Of a DNA stretch of 9,050 bases, positions 1 to 7,682 are shown one piece after another. The notes under the pieces are model-generated. The model worked only from the letters and a program-made list of their open reading frames with translations. It did no database searches and was not told the origin of the DNA. A program made the translations under genes and the position numbers. Source of the DNA: an uncultured Spirochaetaceae bacterium (lineage in GTDB: Bacteria > Spirochaetota > Spirochaetia > Sphaerochaetales > Sphaerochaetaceae); the NCBI GenBank assembly GCA_946410375.1, contig CAMKAB010000029.1, positions 1-9,050 on the forward strand. Reading direction: 5' to 3'. The first letter of the stretch is position 1. Every line of letters begins with the position of its first letter.

Positions 1-92
1 CCTCTTAAAGATTACCCCTCGGAGAAAACAAAAGCGGATTTTTGAAGGAATTTTTCGGTATGGAAGACTTTTTCATGCGCTTATTTCAGCCG

Positions 93-1016
93 TCAATCCT
101 GTTTCGTAAAATTCCGGTAAAACAGGAAACTGTTTCTGCCGTACGTGCGCTTATCGTATTGCACAAGTTTGCGCTGTCCGTTTACCCGATTCCCGCCTTG
201 CTCGGAGGAAAACACAACTGATGTTTCGCAAAGATCAAAGCGCCTCTCCGCGTTTTTTCCGGCAGAAGAAAACACGTCCGACGCTTCGCAAGAATCGGAG
301 CGCACCTCCGCGTTCTTCCCGCCGATTGCAATATTCGAATCATCCGAATCCCTAAAACATATTCGCACTGATAAACTGTCGATCTCCCCGGCATTCGAAT
401 CGTCTGAATCACTACGACGTAATCGCCCTAAACCGCCTTTCTTTCCGCCGGCTGCAATGCTCAAATCTTCCGAATCCTCGCCAGCCACGGAAAAAGCCGA
501 AATTTCATCTCCCCAAAGCGACGCTTCATCCGCAGGAACGTGAATAACAAACCTTCCGCCATCCTTCAGTAGTCCGCACTTCAGAACATCTTTCGCAATC
601 GCGTGCTTATCGGAAAGCGGAAACGGAGGATCCGCATAAACAAGATCATACATATTGTGAGTCTTTGAAACAAACTCAAACACATCCTGTATGTATAATC
701 TCAAAGCTGACACACCCTGCGCAATGCTTATATTTTTCTCAATAACATCTTTCTTAGCCCCGTCAAGCTCAACCAGATCAACCTTTTCCGCCCCTCTGGA
801 TGCCGCTTCAATGCCGGCAATTCCCGATCCTGCAAATAAATCCAAAAAAGACAAACCGGAAAGAGGACCGATAATGGAAAAAAGAGACTCTCTCATCCTG
901 TCCATAAGCGGGCGTATTTCCAGGTCCCCCTCCGGAATTACGACGCGTCTGCCGGAGAATCTTCCTCCCGTGATTCGCATAACATGCGTTTCAGTATTTT
1001 TCATCATTTTTCCCAT
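93..1016 (-). CDS. rsmD: 16S rRNA (guanine(966)-N2)-methyltransferase RsmD carrying a repeat-rich insertion
   Basis: RsmD is an S-adenosylmethionine-dependent enzyme that methylates N2 of a guanine in the 30S head (G966 in E. coli numbering). Visible here are the N-terminal MRITGGRFSGRR block (residues 13-24), the SAM-binding motif DLFAGSGIAGIEAASRG (59-75), an acidic VELD (82-85), the catalytic DPPF motif (129-132) and a C-terminal YGRNSFLFYRN strand (292-302). The protein is 307 residues, whereas RsmD is usually about 180-200. The excess lies in one block, about residues 180-282, made of degenerate 20-22 residue repeats and separating GRFVIHV (154-160) from the last strands. All catalytic motifs are intact and the frame is open throughout, so I call it functional rather than a pseudogene. 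The start is uncertain: ATG at 1016 has GGAG about 10 nt upstream, ATGs at 1007 and 1004 are also possible, and the conserved region begins at Met13 (980). It is the last gene of the minus-strand series, 181 bp after recG. Confidence 0.93.
   Translation of the reverse strand: MGKMMKNTETHVMRITGGRFSGRRVVIPEGDLEIRPLMDRMRESLFSIIGPLSGLSFLDLFAGSGIAGIEAASRGAEKVDLVELDGAKKDVIEKNISIAQGVSALRLYIQDVFEFVSKTHNMYDLVYADPPFPLSDKHAIAKDVLKCGLLKDGGRFVIHVPADEASLWGDEISAFSVAGEDSEDLSIAAGGKKGGLGRLRRSDSDDSNAGEIDSLSVRICFRDSDDSNIAIGGKNAEVRSDSCEASDVFSSAGKNAERRFDLCETSVVFSSEQGGNRVNGQRKLVQYDKRTYGRNSFLFYRNFTKQD
205..510 (-). repeat. Five degenerate 60-66 bp in-frame tandem modules inside rsmD
   Basis: Successive modules start near 205, 265, 325, 385 and 451, giving periods of 60, 60, 60 and 66 bp, all multiples of three. 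Modules 205-264 and 265-324 match at 44 of 60 bases by hand count. The core ATTCGAATC..CGAATC at 331-350 recurs 60 bp later (391-410) and, more diverged, at 457-476. In the rsmD frame the modules read as DSEDLSIAAGGKK, SDSDDSNAGEID, DSDDSNIAIGGKNAE, ASDVFSSAGKNAE and TSVVFSSEQGG, so a Ser/Asp run followed by GGKNAE-like sequence repeats about every 20 residues. Half of the mismatches between the first two modules (8 of 16) fall at the codon third position, a weak hint that they have drifted under coding constraint. I do not recognise the family. Confidence 0.8.
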
Positions 1017-1027
1017 AACCTTATGTC

Positions 1028-1197
1028 TCCAAATATGCGCAAGGAAGTCTCGCGTAATTGTCTTTTATGTTGTATGCGACAATCCATTCTCGTTTTAACG
1101 TTGCTGATATACTTAACAACTCGCGTAATTGTCTTTTATGTTATATGCGACAATCCTGACTCCAAATTATGACTAAGGAAGTCTCGCGAAATTATCT
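1028..1197. repeat. Intergenic direct-repeat cluster between recG and rsmD
   Basis: Two 37-bp direct repeats lie at 1049-1085 and 1120-1156, beginning CTCGCGTAATTGTC and ending GCGACAATCC. They differ at one base and are separated by 34 bp of unrelated sequence. Each contains the inverted arms ATTGTC and GACAAT, so a transcript could fold into a 6-bp stem with a 15-nt loop. A flanking sequence, TCCAAATATGCGCAAGGAAG at 1028-1047, recurs in slightly changed form at 1161-1181. There it leads into a third, truncated and diverged repeat start (from 1183) that runs into the recG stop codon. The arrangement fills nearly all of the recG-rsmD gap. It could be a dispersed intergenic repeat (REP/MITE-like) or a local duplication; one window cannot tell these apart. 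Confidence 0.85.
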
Positions 1198-3375
1198 CTA
1201 AATCCCGAGCCCCTTGCAAAACACTCCGAGGTTCTCCCTCACCGGTGCGTTTTCAGCTTTAATCAGTCCCGAATCACTCTCAAGCAAAGCGCTCACTTCG
1301 TCCCGCACCTCCGCCATAAGCTCAATATCGCTATCAAGCCGCGCATACTTCAAATTCAGGAATCCGCTCTGCCGCAGCCCCGTTATCTCGCCGGGACCTC
1401 TGATTTTAAGGTCCTCTTCCGCAATAACGAAACCGTCCGTTGTTGAACGCAGAACGGAAAGACGCTTCCTGCCGTCCTCCGAAAGCGGATTATCATACAC
1501 AAGAAAGCACCAGCTTTGGAGCGAGCTTCTCCCAACCCTTCCTCGAAGCTGATGGAGCGCGGAAAGTCCGAAATTTCCGGCATTCTCAACCACCATGCAC
1601 GTGGCGTTTTTCACATCGATTCCAACTTCAACCACGGAAGTCGCCACAAGAAAATCCAGCTTCCCTTCTGCGAAATCGCTTAAAATACGTATTTTCTCAT
1701 CATCGGTCAACCTTGAATGAATAAGCGCGCCCCGGTATCTCGAATACCTTTCGGACAGCTCTTCATACATTGTCTCCACATCTTTCAAACCGTTGTCCTG
1801 TGCTGAAGGATTCCGCTCTGAAGCACCGGCGGAAACCGGCCTCGCAGCCCCTTGAACGCCGTCTCCGTCTCCGCCCGACTCTCTCTCGCTCCCTCCGTCT
1901 TCCTCCGCTTCAATTCTCGGATAAACGAAATACGCCTGATGACCGCGGGAAAATTCCACTTCAACAGCCCTGAACATTTCCTCCCTACGCTCCGATGAAA
2001 TCACAAATGTTTTAACAGGCAGCCTGCCCGCCGGCATTATCTTTATAAAAGACACATTCAGGTTCCCGTACATCGTAAGGGCAAGCGTGCGGGGAATAGG
2101 CGTTGCGGTCATTAAAAGCACATCGGGATTCTCCCCCTTGCCGAAAAGCGCATTCCGCTGTTCAACCCCGAACCGATGTTGCTCGTCAATAATCACATAC
2201 CCTAAATTCCTGTACACGACATCCTTTGAAAAAAGCGCATGAGTTCCTATCAAAAGGTCGATATTTCCGCTCTCCAATTCTTTCAAAAGCAGAGTTCTGC
2301 TTCGTCCGTGAACTGTTCCGTCCAAGTATGCGATATTCACCCCTGTTTTTTCAAAAAGGACGCTCGCGGAAGAAGCATGCTGACGAGCCAGCAGTTCCGT
2401 GGGAGCCATAAACGCAACCTGTCGTCCTTCGGAAATCGCATGCAAAGCCGAAATCCACGCCACAAGCGTTTTCCCGCATCCCACATCTCCCTGCAACAGC
2501 CTGTTCATTCTCCCCGAAGAAGCCATATCCTCCCGAATTTCCGACAAAACCTTTTCCTGATCCGCCGTTAAAGAATATGGGAGATTTTTAATAAACTTTT
2601 CTTCCGCAGCATACACCTTCACAGTTTTTCGGTCTCTTTTAACATCCTCTCCCGATTTTCTCTGCGTGGAAAGCTGCAAATAGAATAATTCCGTAAAAGC
2701 AAGGGTTCGTCTCGCCGTTCTCGCCTCTTCAATGCTCCGAGGCGCATGCATAGCCCTGAGGGCCTCGAAGTAATCCGTAAGCTGATATTTCCGAATCACG
2801 GGAAAAGGCAGAACCGGTTCCAAAGCGGACACTCCCGATAACGCATTCTTAACATCTCTTCTAACGGTATTCTGAGTTAAATTCGCCGTAAGCCCGTACA
2901 CCGGGATAAGCCCGCCCGGAACAAAAGAGTCGGAATCCTTTACGTGTTTTATTTCAAACTGACTGAACTCCGGATATTTTCCGCTCTGTCCCCGCGAACC
3001 GTTGTTTTGCAATATCTGATTGCCATACAAGCTGTAGTACGAGCCCGCAAACACCTGTTTGTCAAGAAAACTCCTGTTAAAACCGAGCAAAATCGCCCGT
3101 CTTCCGTTAAGCGTATCTTCAACGGTAATCCTTATGCTGCTCAATCGCGGACCGAAAAAACTCTTGGACAGCACTACAACAACGGTATTCGTCTGATTAA
3201 GCGAATCCTGCTGTTCTCCTATGCAAACGCGCTTTGTCCTGTCTTCATACCCCCTCGGGGGAGTTGCGATTAAATCAAAAACAGTCTCTATGCCGAGCGT
3301 TTTATACAACGCCGCTGTTTTCGGGCCCACGCCCGCGAGTTTGTTCACACTTACTTCTAAATCTTTTATTCTCAC
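1198..3375 (-). CDS. recG: ATP-dependent DNA helicase RecG
   Basis: RecG is a superfamily 2 double-stranded DNA translocase that reverses stalled replication forks and branch-migrates Holliday junctions. The order seen is an N-terminal wedge/OB region (about 1-200, with LAGVGPKTAALYKTLGI at 13-29), Walker A GDVGCGKT (296-303), the RecG-type DEQH box (397-400), motif III TATPIPRT (423-430), motif VI QLRGRVGR (609-616) and the C-terminal GFLNLKYARLDSD stretch. The length of 725 residues compares with about 690 for the E. coli protein. Most of the excess is a Gly/Asp/Ser-rich block at about 490-530. The start is GTG at 3373-3375, preceded by AGGT about 7 nt upstream. The TAG stop lies at the edge of the intergenic repeat cluster. 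The gene sits 165 bp after yggT, with no convincing terminator between them, so read-through from the dnaE unit is possible. Confidence 0.97.
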   Translation of the reverse strand: MRIKDLEVSVNKLAGVGPKTAALYKTLGIETVFDLIATPPRGYEDRTKRVCIGEQQDSLNQTNTVVVVLSKSFFGPRLSSIRITVEDTLNGRRAILLGFNRSFLDKQVFAGSYYSLYGNQILQNNGSRGQSGKYPEFSQFEIKHVKDSDSFVPGGLIPVYGLTANLTQNTVRRDVKNALSGVSALEPVLPFPVIRKYQLTDYFEALRAMHAPRSIEEARTARRTLAFTELFYLQLSTQRKSGEDVKRDRKTVKVYAAEEKFIKNLPYSLTADQEKVLSEIREDMASSGRMNRLLQGDVGCGKTLVAWISALHAISEGRQVAFMAPTELLARQHASSASVLFEKTGVNIAYLDGTVHGRSRTLLLKELESGNIDLLIGTHALFSKDVVYRNLGYVIIDEQHRFGVEQRNALFGKGENPDVLLMTATPIPRTLALTMYGNLNVSFIKIMPAGRLPVKTFVISSERREEMFRAVEVEFSRGHQAYFVYPRIEAEEDGGSERESGGDGDGVQGAARPVSAGASERNPSAQDNGLKDVETMYEELSERYSRYRGALIHSRLTDDEKIRILSDFAEGKLDFLVATSVVEVGIDVKNATCMVVENAGNFGLSALHQLRGRVGRSSLQSWCFLVYDNPLSEDGRKRLSVLRSTTDGFVIAEEDLKIRGPGEITGLRQSGFLNLKYARLDSDIELMAEVRDEVSALLESDSGLIKAENAPVRENLGVFCKGLGI
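1786..1908 (-). repeat. Low-complexity Gly/Asp/Ser/Glu insertion in RecG helicase domain 2
   Basis: Residues about 490-530 of RecG read EEDGGSERESGGDGDG and continue into an Ala/Ser/Gln-rich stretch before the conserved DVETMYEELSERY resumes. In ordinary RecG proteins the PxIEE strand is followed by a much shorter connection to that helix. On the plus strand the core is a run of CTCCGT-like hexamers (around 1860-1915), which makes it prone to replication slippage. The segment is probably a flexible surface loop. It does not interrupt any helicase motif. Confidence 0.65.
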
Positions 3376-3464
3376 CGTAAACCTGCAAAAACCGTCAATG
3401 AAATGCTCTTTTCCTGTTCCTTTCGCGTTTTTTCGTCTGTAGTTTTTTCACCATCGCTTCTCGA

Positions 3465-3484
3465 CAATCGCCTTTCGGCAATCG
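3465..3484 (-). other. Hairpin with a GAAA tetraloop in the recG leader region
   Basis: Read on the minus strand the sequence is CGATTGCC-GAAA-GGCGATTG, an 8-bp stem (two G-U pairs) capped by a GNRA-type loop. The plus-strand version would contain A-C mismatches, so the structure fits an RNA made from the minus strand, the direction of the genes. It is not followed by a T-run, so it is not a standard intrinsic terminator. It lies about 90 nt upstream of the recG start. It could be a processing or stability element, or chance. Confidence 0.35.
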
Positions 3485-3541
3485 AAAAATCACGAGATTA
3501 AAACAATTCGCGAAGACCTGAGAATTCCTTTTCGACTCCGT

Positions 3542-4150
3542 TTAAGTCTTATTCCTAATCAAAAAATCTATCAAATAGCCGATTCCATGCCGTAATGCGA
3601 AATACAAAACGACATAAAACACCAAAGCGGAGAATACGAACGTCTGATCGGAAATTCTCCTTTTCCTAACGAAAAACTCCATTATCGCCGCCACAAAATT
3701 CACCGGTTTTCTGATTACAGGATCAATAGCGCTTAAAAACGCCGCACACCTCGGATTCCCCGGGAACCTGCCGCAAATCAGCCTCACAACAAGGACAATG
3801 CAGAGAAGAACTATCACAAACGACACGAAATAACTCCAGATACCATCCAACAGAAGCACCGCAACAACCCAAACCGTTATATTGCCTGTTTGCGCAAGAA
3901 CCGAAAAAACGCTCTGCAAAATGTTCAGCATCATGAAGGCCCAAAGCACCGATAAATCCACCACACCTCTTTTCCGGGAAGAGCGAAAAAGATTGAGAAA
4001 CGGATCCGTAACGGATTTCAAAAAAGAAATAAAGGGTCCGTCAGTATGATACGGATCTCTCTGACTCGGCAGCCATGTGATAATCACTCTGAACCACAAT
4101 ACCACCGTATACACTCCGATTATATTAGAAAGCAAACCGAAAATTCTCAT
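3542..4150 (-). CDS. YggT-family integral membrane protein with two YggT repeats
   Basis: The protein is 202 residues from the preferred start. The first YggT unit covers about 8-75, with LWFRVIITWLP, FLKSVTDPFLNLFR and a following VVDLS segment. The second covers about 112-188, with VLVVRLICGRFPG, FLSAIDPVIRKPV and an ISDQTFVFSALVF segment. The xDPfLnpfR-like motif after an Arg-containing helix is the family hallmark. Membrane segments are likely near 5-27, 66-88, 91-126 and 168-189. The molecular role of the family is poorly defined; members have been linked to envelope, division or osmotic functions in various bacteria. I chose ATG at 4150 because AAAGGG lies 6 nt upstream and the conserved region begins there. 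A GTG at 4192 would overlap the dnaE TGA by 4 bp, and ATG 4174 is another option, but neither has a clear Shine-Dalgarno. The gene is almost certainly co-transcribed with dnaE. Confidence 0.88.
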   Translation of the reverse strand: MRIFGLLSNIIGVYTVVLWFRVIITWLPSQRDPYHTDGPFISFLKSVTDPFLNLFRSSRKRGVVDLSVLWAFMMLNILQSVFSVLAQTGNITVWVVAVLLLDGIWSYFVSFVIVLLCIVLVVRLICGRFPGNPRCAAFLSAIDPVIRKPVNFVAAIMEFFVRKRRISDQTFVFSALVFYVVLYFALRHGIGYLIDFLIRNKT

Positions 4151-4188
4151 ATTATACCCTTTATATCCTTTCATCCGCGCGCACAAGC

Positions 4189-7100
4189 TCACTCCGTGTA
4201 CACGTCTATCACACCGTCGCAGCCTTTTAATTCGGACACCAACTCTTTATCAGCGCTGGAATTAAAAACATCCCCCGCAACAATGCTCCTGCACTTTCCT
4301 TCCTTATTTCCTTCCTCGTCCAGCGAAGGATAAAGCTTAAGCTTAACCTCAGCCGTGCCCCTGTGCTTCTGCAAAACGTTTTTGATTTCCTCAACGGAAT
4401 TGTGACTGGACAACTTCTGATTCAGCTCAATGCACACCCGCACCGGCTTATGCGGCTTCATCTGCGTCGGATCTCCGTAAATGGTATCCACCCCGAAAGA
4501 CTTTGAACCGTTATAAGCCTTAAACGCGCCCTGAACTCCCAGCACTTTCCCCTTTATTATCGCAGGCTCGTACAACGCCCACTGCTTCGGGAACACGGTG
4601 ACCTCGATTTGCCCGTTATAATCTTCCAGCGTAACATACCCCATTCTGCTTCCCTGCTTCGTGGTAAGGGCCTTAAAATCGGTTACAAGCCCGACTAAAT
4701 CGTACTTGATATTTTCCGTAAAACGCTCCGGCTTGGACAAATCAAGACGCACGAAATTCTCCCACGCCGTTCTGTACACATCAAGAGGGTGCCCGGACAT
4801 ATAGAACCCGAGGTACTCTTTTTCCTTTTCCAGTTTTTCATTTAATTCGTAATCAGGCACAACCTTCATTTTATACGCAGACGAACCCGAATCTCCGCCC
4901 TCATCGCCGCCGAAATCGCCGAAAAGGAAGTTCTGACCGTAGCTCGCCGCCTCTTTATCCTTCTCAACGCTCTTTTCCGCATCCTCAAAATTTGCAAGAA
5001 GCGTGGGCCTGTTATATCCGAACGAATCAAACGCCCCGCCGTTAATCAGGCTTTCAAGCGTGCTGCTGGAGAGCACCTTTGAATCGCTCCGCCTGATAAA
5101 GTCCAGGAAGTCCTTGTACGGACCGTTCTTCTCTCTCTCAGCAAGAATCTGATCCACAATTTTTTCCCCGATTCCCTTAAGTCCCGCAAGCCCGTAAATA
5201 ATATTGCCGTCGCTTACAGTAAAAAACACGTCAGACTTGTTAATATCAGGCGTTAATATCTTTATACCCCGCGATTTAACATAATCCAAATACACTTTGA
5301 ATTTCTCGCCGGAAGATATTTCGTTCGTAAGGTTCGCAGCATAAAACTCCGCAGGATAATGACACTTCAGGTACGCCGTACGATAGCTGATAACGGTGTA
5401 GCAAACACTATGGCTCTTATTAAATCCGTAACCGGCAAACGGTTTGATATGCTCAAAAAGGTCCCGCGCCGCTTCTTCGGAATGACCGTTCTTAATCGCC
5501 CCCTCAACAAACTTCTTTTCCTGCTCTGGCAGAAGCTCAACCTTCTTCTTACCCATAACCTTACGAAGCGTATCCGCTTCTCCGAGAGTAAAGCCGGAAT
5601 AAATCTGAGCGGTTTTCATCACCTGTTCCTGATACACCATAACCCCGTACGTCGGCTCCAAAAGCTCCTTTAGCGAAGGATCGGGGTATTTAATCGGTAT
5701 TCTTCCCTGCTTGGAATCAATATACTGAGGAATGAACTGCATGGGACCCGGACGATACAAACTCGTCATTGCGTCAAGCTCCTCAAAACGGGTCGGATTT
5801 AACAGCCTCAGATTCTTCTGCATTCCCGGACTTTCAAACTGGAACACCATTTCGCTTTCTCCGCGAGCCATCATCGCATATGTCTCCGCATCATCAAAAG
5901 GCACCTTCTCCAGATCGAAATCCGGCTCGCGCTTATGAATAAGACGTGTTGTGTTTTTCAAAAGGGTGAGCGTTTTCAACCCCAAAAAGTCCATTTTGAC
6001 AAGCCCGCAATCTTCCAGCATACCCATTGTATACTGTGTGGTGATGCCTCCCGTCCCGTTATCGCGATACAGAGGAACATAATTTTTCAGCGGTTCCCTA
6101 CCGATAACAACGCCGCATGCGTGCGTGCTTACATGCCGGGCGAGGTTTTCCAAGCGGAGAGAAACGTCAAACAGTTCTTCATACACCCCGCCCTTTTCCC
6201 TGATTTGCTTTAACTCCGGAACACTGTAAAGCGCCCATTCCAGCATGGTTTTGCACCCGGCTTCCTTCGCCTCATCCGGAAGTTTCAGATCATCGGGAAT
6301 AAGCTTTGTGATTTCATTGGATTCGGCAAACGGAATGTCCAGCACGCGCGCCACATCCTTTACAACAGCCTTTGCCTTCAAGGTTCCGAACGTTGCGATC
6401 TGTCCAACGCTATCACTTCCGTATTTATTTGTTACATAATCAATTACATCTTGTCTGCCTTCATAGCAGAAGTCCACATCAAAATCAGGAAGACTAATTC
6501 TGTCCGGGTTCAGAAATCGCTCAAAAAGAAGATCATGCGCAATAGGGTCTACGTTCGTTATATCCACGCAGTACGCCACAAGGCTTCCCGCTCCGCTTCC
6601 TCTTCCCGCCCCTACGGGAATGCCGTGGGTCTTCGCCCAGTAAATATAATCCCGCACAATCAGAAAGTACGAGTCAAAACCCATTTTCAAAATAACCGAA
6701 AGCTCGAATTCAAGTCTCGTTTCAAGAGTTTTCTTCTGTTCCGGATTATCCTTATATCCCGGATATCTGCGTTCCAGCCCTTCCCACGAAAGACGCGTTA
6801 AAAAATCCTTTGTATCCTTGTACTCAGGCGGAACATCAACTTTCGGAAGAATCGGTCCGGGGAAATTTATTTCAAACTGACATCTTTTTGCGATTTCAAG
6901 AGAAGCGGAAACGGATTCGGGATAATCCTTGAAAAGCTCCGCCATCTCGTCGCCGCTCTTCATGTAAAACTCCTGGGTCTTGAATCGCAATCTGTCCTCA
7001 TCGTTCTTTTTCTTCTTCGTACCCATGCAAAGAAGAATGTCGTGAGCGTTTGAATCGTCTTTATTTATGTAATGAATATCGTTTGTGCAAACCGTTTTTA

Positions 7101-7677
7101 TATCCAGGTCTTTTGCAAGCTTCGCAAGCCGCGGGAGAACTTCCTCCTCTTCCGGCAAAAAATGGTTTTGCAATTCAATGTAATATCTGTCGCCGAAAAG
7201 ATTTTTATACCACTTCGCCGTTTCGTACGCCGATTCGGGATTGCTTGACAACAGACCCTGGGAAAGCTCCCCCGCAAGACATGCGGACAGGCAAATCAAG
7301 TCTTCGCTATGCTCGGCAAGGCTCTCGCGGTCTATGCGGGGTTTTCCGTAGAACCCCTCTATCCACGAAATAGAATTCAGCTCCATAAGATTGTGGTACC
7401 CTTTATCACTCATCGCCAGGAGAATAAGATGGTACCGTCTGCCTTTCGTACTCCGCCCCTCAGGACAAATATAAAACTCGCAACCGATAATCGGCTGAAT
7501 TTTCGCTTTTCTCAGAGCATGATAAAATTCCAAAACCCCGAACATATTGCCATGGTCGGTAATCGCAAGGGCGTTCATTCCCAGTTCTTTAGCTTTTGAA
7601 ACATATTTTTTTATTGATGCAGCACCGTCAAGCAGAGAATAATCCGTATGGTTATGCAAATGTACAAATTCAGTCAT
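4189..7677 (-). CDS. dnaE: DNA polymerase III alpha subunit (replicative polymerase, DnaE type)
   Basis: This is the catalytic subunit of the chromosomal replicase, 1162 residues, a normal length for DnaE. Domain order: PHP domain (about 4-210) with HLHNH (6-10), TDHGN (40-44), CEFY (66-69), H83 and NDIHY (199-203); palm and fingers with GAGRGSGAGS (357-365), the acidic catalytic cluster PDFDVDF (397-403) and the third Asp in KMDFLGL (D563); then SLYRPGPM (639-646) and FAGYGFNKSHS (747-757). A helix-hairpin-helix follows (GLAGLKGIGEKI, 829-840), then a QNFLF motif (915-919) matching the sliding-clamp-binding pentapeptide, and an OB fold (about 992-1065). The start is fixed by FVHLH, which normally follows within a few residues of Met. 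No Shine-Dalgarno precedes it, although a TATAAT sits 5 bp before the ATG. The TGA stop overlaps a possible GTG start of yggT. Confidence 0.98.
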   Translation of the reverse strand: MTEFVHLHNHTDYSLLDGAASIKKYVSKAKELGMNALAITDHGNMFGVLEFYHALRKAKIQPIIGCEFYICPEGRSTKGRRYHLILLAMSDKGYHNLMELNSISWIEGFYGKPRIDRESLAEHSEDLICLSACLAGELSQGLLSSNPESAYETAKWYKNLFGDRYYIELQNHFLPEEEEVLPRLAKLAKDLDIKTVCTNDIHYINKDDSNAHDILLCMGTKKKKNDEDRLRFKTQEFYMKSGDEMAELFKDYPESVSASLEIAKRCQFEINFPGPILPKVDVPPEYKDTKDFLTRLSWEGLERRYPGYKDNPEQKKTLETRLEFELSVILKMGFDSYFLIVRDYIYWAKTHGIPVGAGRGSGAGSLVAYCVDITNVDPIAHDLLFERFLNPDRISLPDFDVDFCYEGRQDVIDYVTNKYGSDSVGQIATFGTLKAKAVVKDVARVLDIPFAESNEITKLIPDDLKLPDEAKEAGCKTMLEWALYSVPELKQIREKGGVYEELFDVSLRLENLARHVSTHACGVVIGREPLKNYVPLYRDNGTGGITTQYTMGMLEDCGLVKMDFLGLKTLTLLKNTTRLIHKREPDFDLEKVPFDDAETYAMMARGESEMVFQFESPGMQKNLRLLNPTRFEELDAMTSLYRPGPMQFIPQYIDSKQGRIPIKYPDPSLKELLEPTYGVMVYQEQVMKTAQIYSGFTLGEADTLRKVMGKKKVELLPEQEKKFVEGAIKNGHSEEAARDLFEHIKPFAGYGFNKSHSVCYTVISYRTAYLKCHYPAEFYAANLTNEISSGEKFKVYLDYVKSRGIKILTPDINKSDVFFTVSDGNIIYGLAGLKGIGEKIVDQILAEREKNGPYKDFLDFIRRSDSKVLSSSTLESLINGGAFDSFGYNRPTLLANFEDAEKSVEKDKEAASYGQNFLFGDFGGDEGGDSGSSAYKMKVVPDYELNEKLEKEKEYLGFYMSGHPLDVYRTAWENFVRLDLSKPERFTENIKYDLVGLVTDFKALTTKQGSRMGYVTLEDYNGQIEVTVFPKQWALYEPAIIKGKVLGVQGAFKAYNGSKSFGVDTIYGDPTQMKPHKPVRVCIELNQKLSSHNSVEEIKNVLQKHRGTAEVKLKLYPSLDEEGNKEGKCRSIVAGDVFNSSADKELVSELKGCDGVIDVYTE

Positions 7678-7682
7678 ACTTA

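Noticed and set aside
5..76. 23-codon minus-strand frame after rsmD
   Set aside because: It has no Shine-Dalgarno, resembles no protein I know and is short enough to be chance. Positions 1-92 hold nothing I can support.
1049..1156. Mini CRISPR array (two 37-bp repeats with a 34-bp spacer)
   Set aside because: The dimensions fit, but there is only one spacer, no cas gene in the window, flanking sequence is also duplicated in a non-CRISPR order, and the third repeat is truncated and decayed. A generic intergenic repeat is the simpler reading.
1786..1915. Same repeat family in the recG and rsmD insertions
   Set aside because: Both have CCTCCG..CTTCC-like plus-strand stretches, but the match is short and pyrimidine-rich. 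I could not align a full 60-bp module, so common origin is unsupported.
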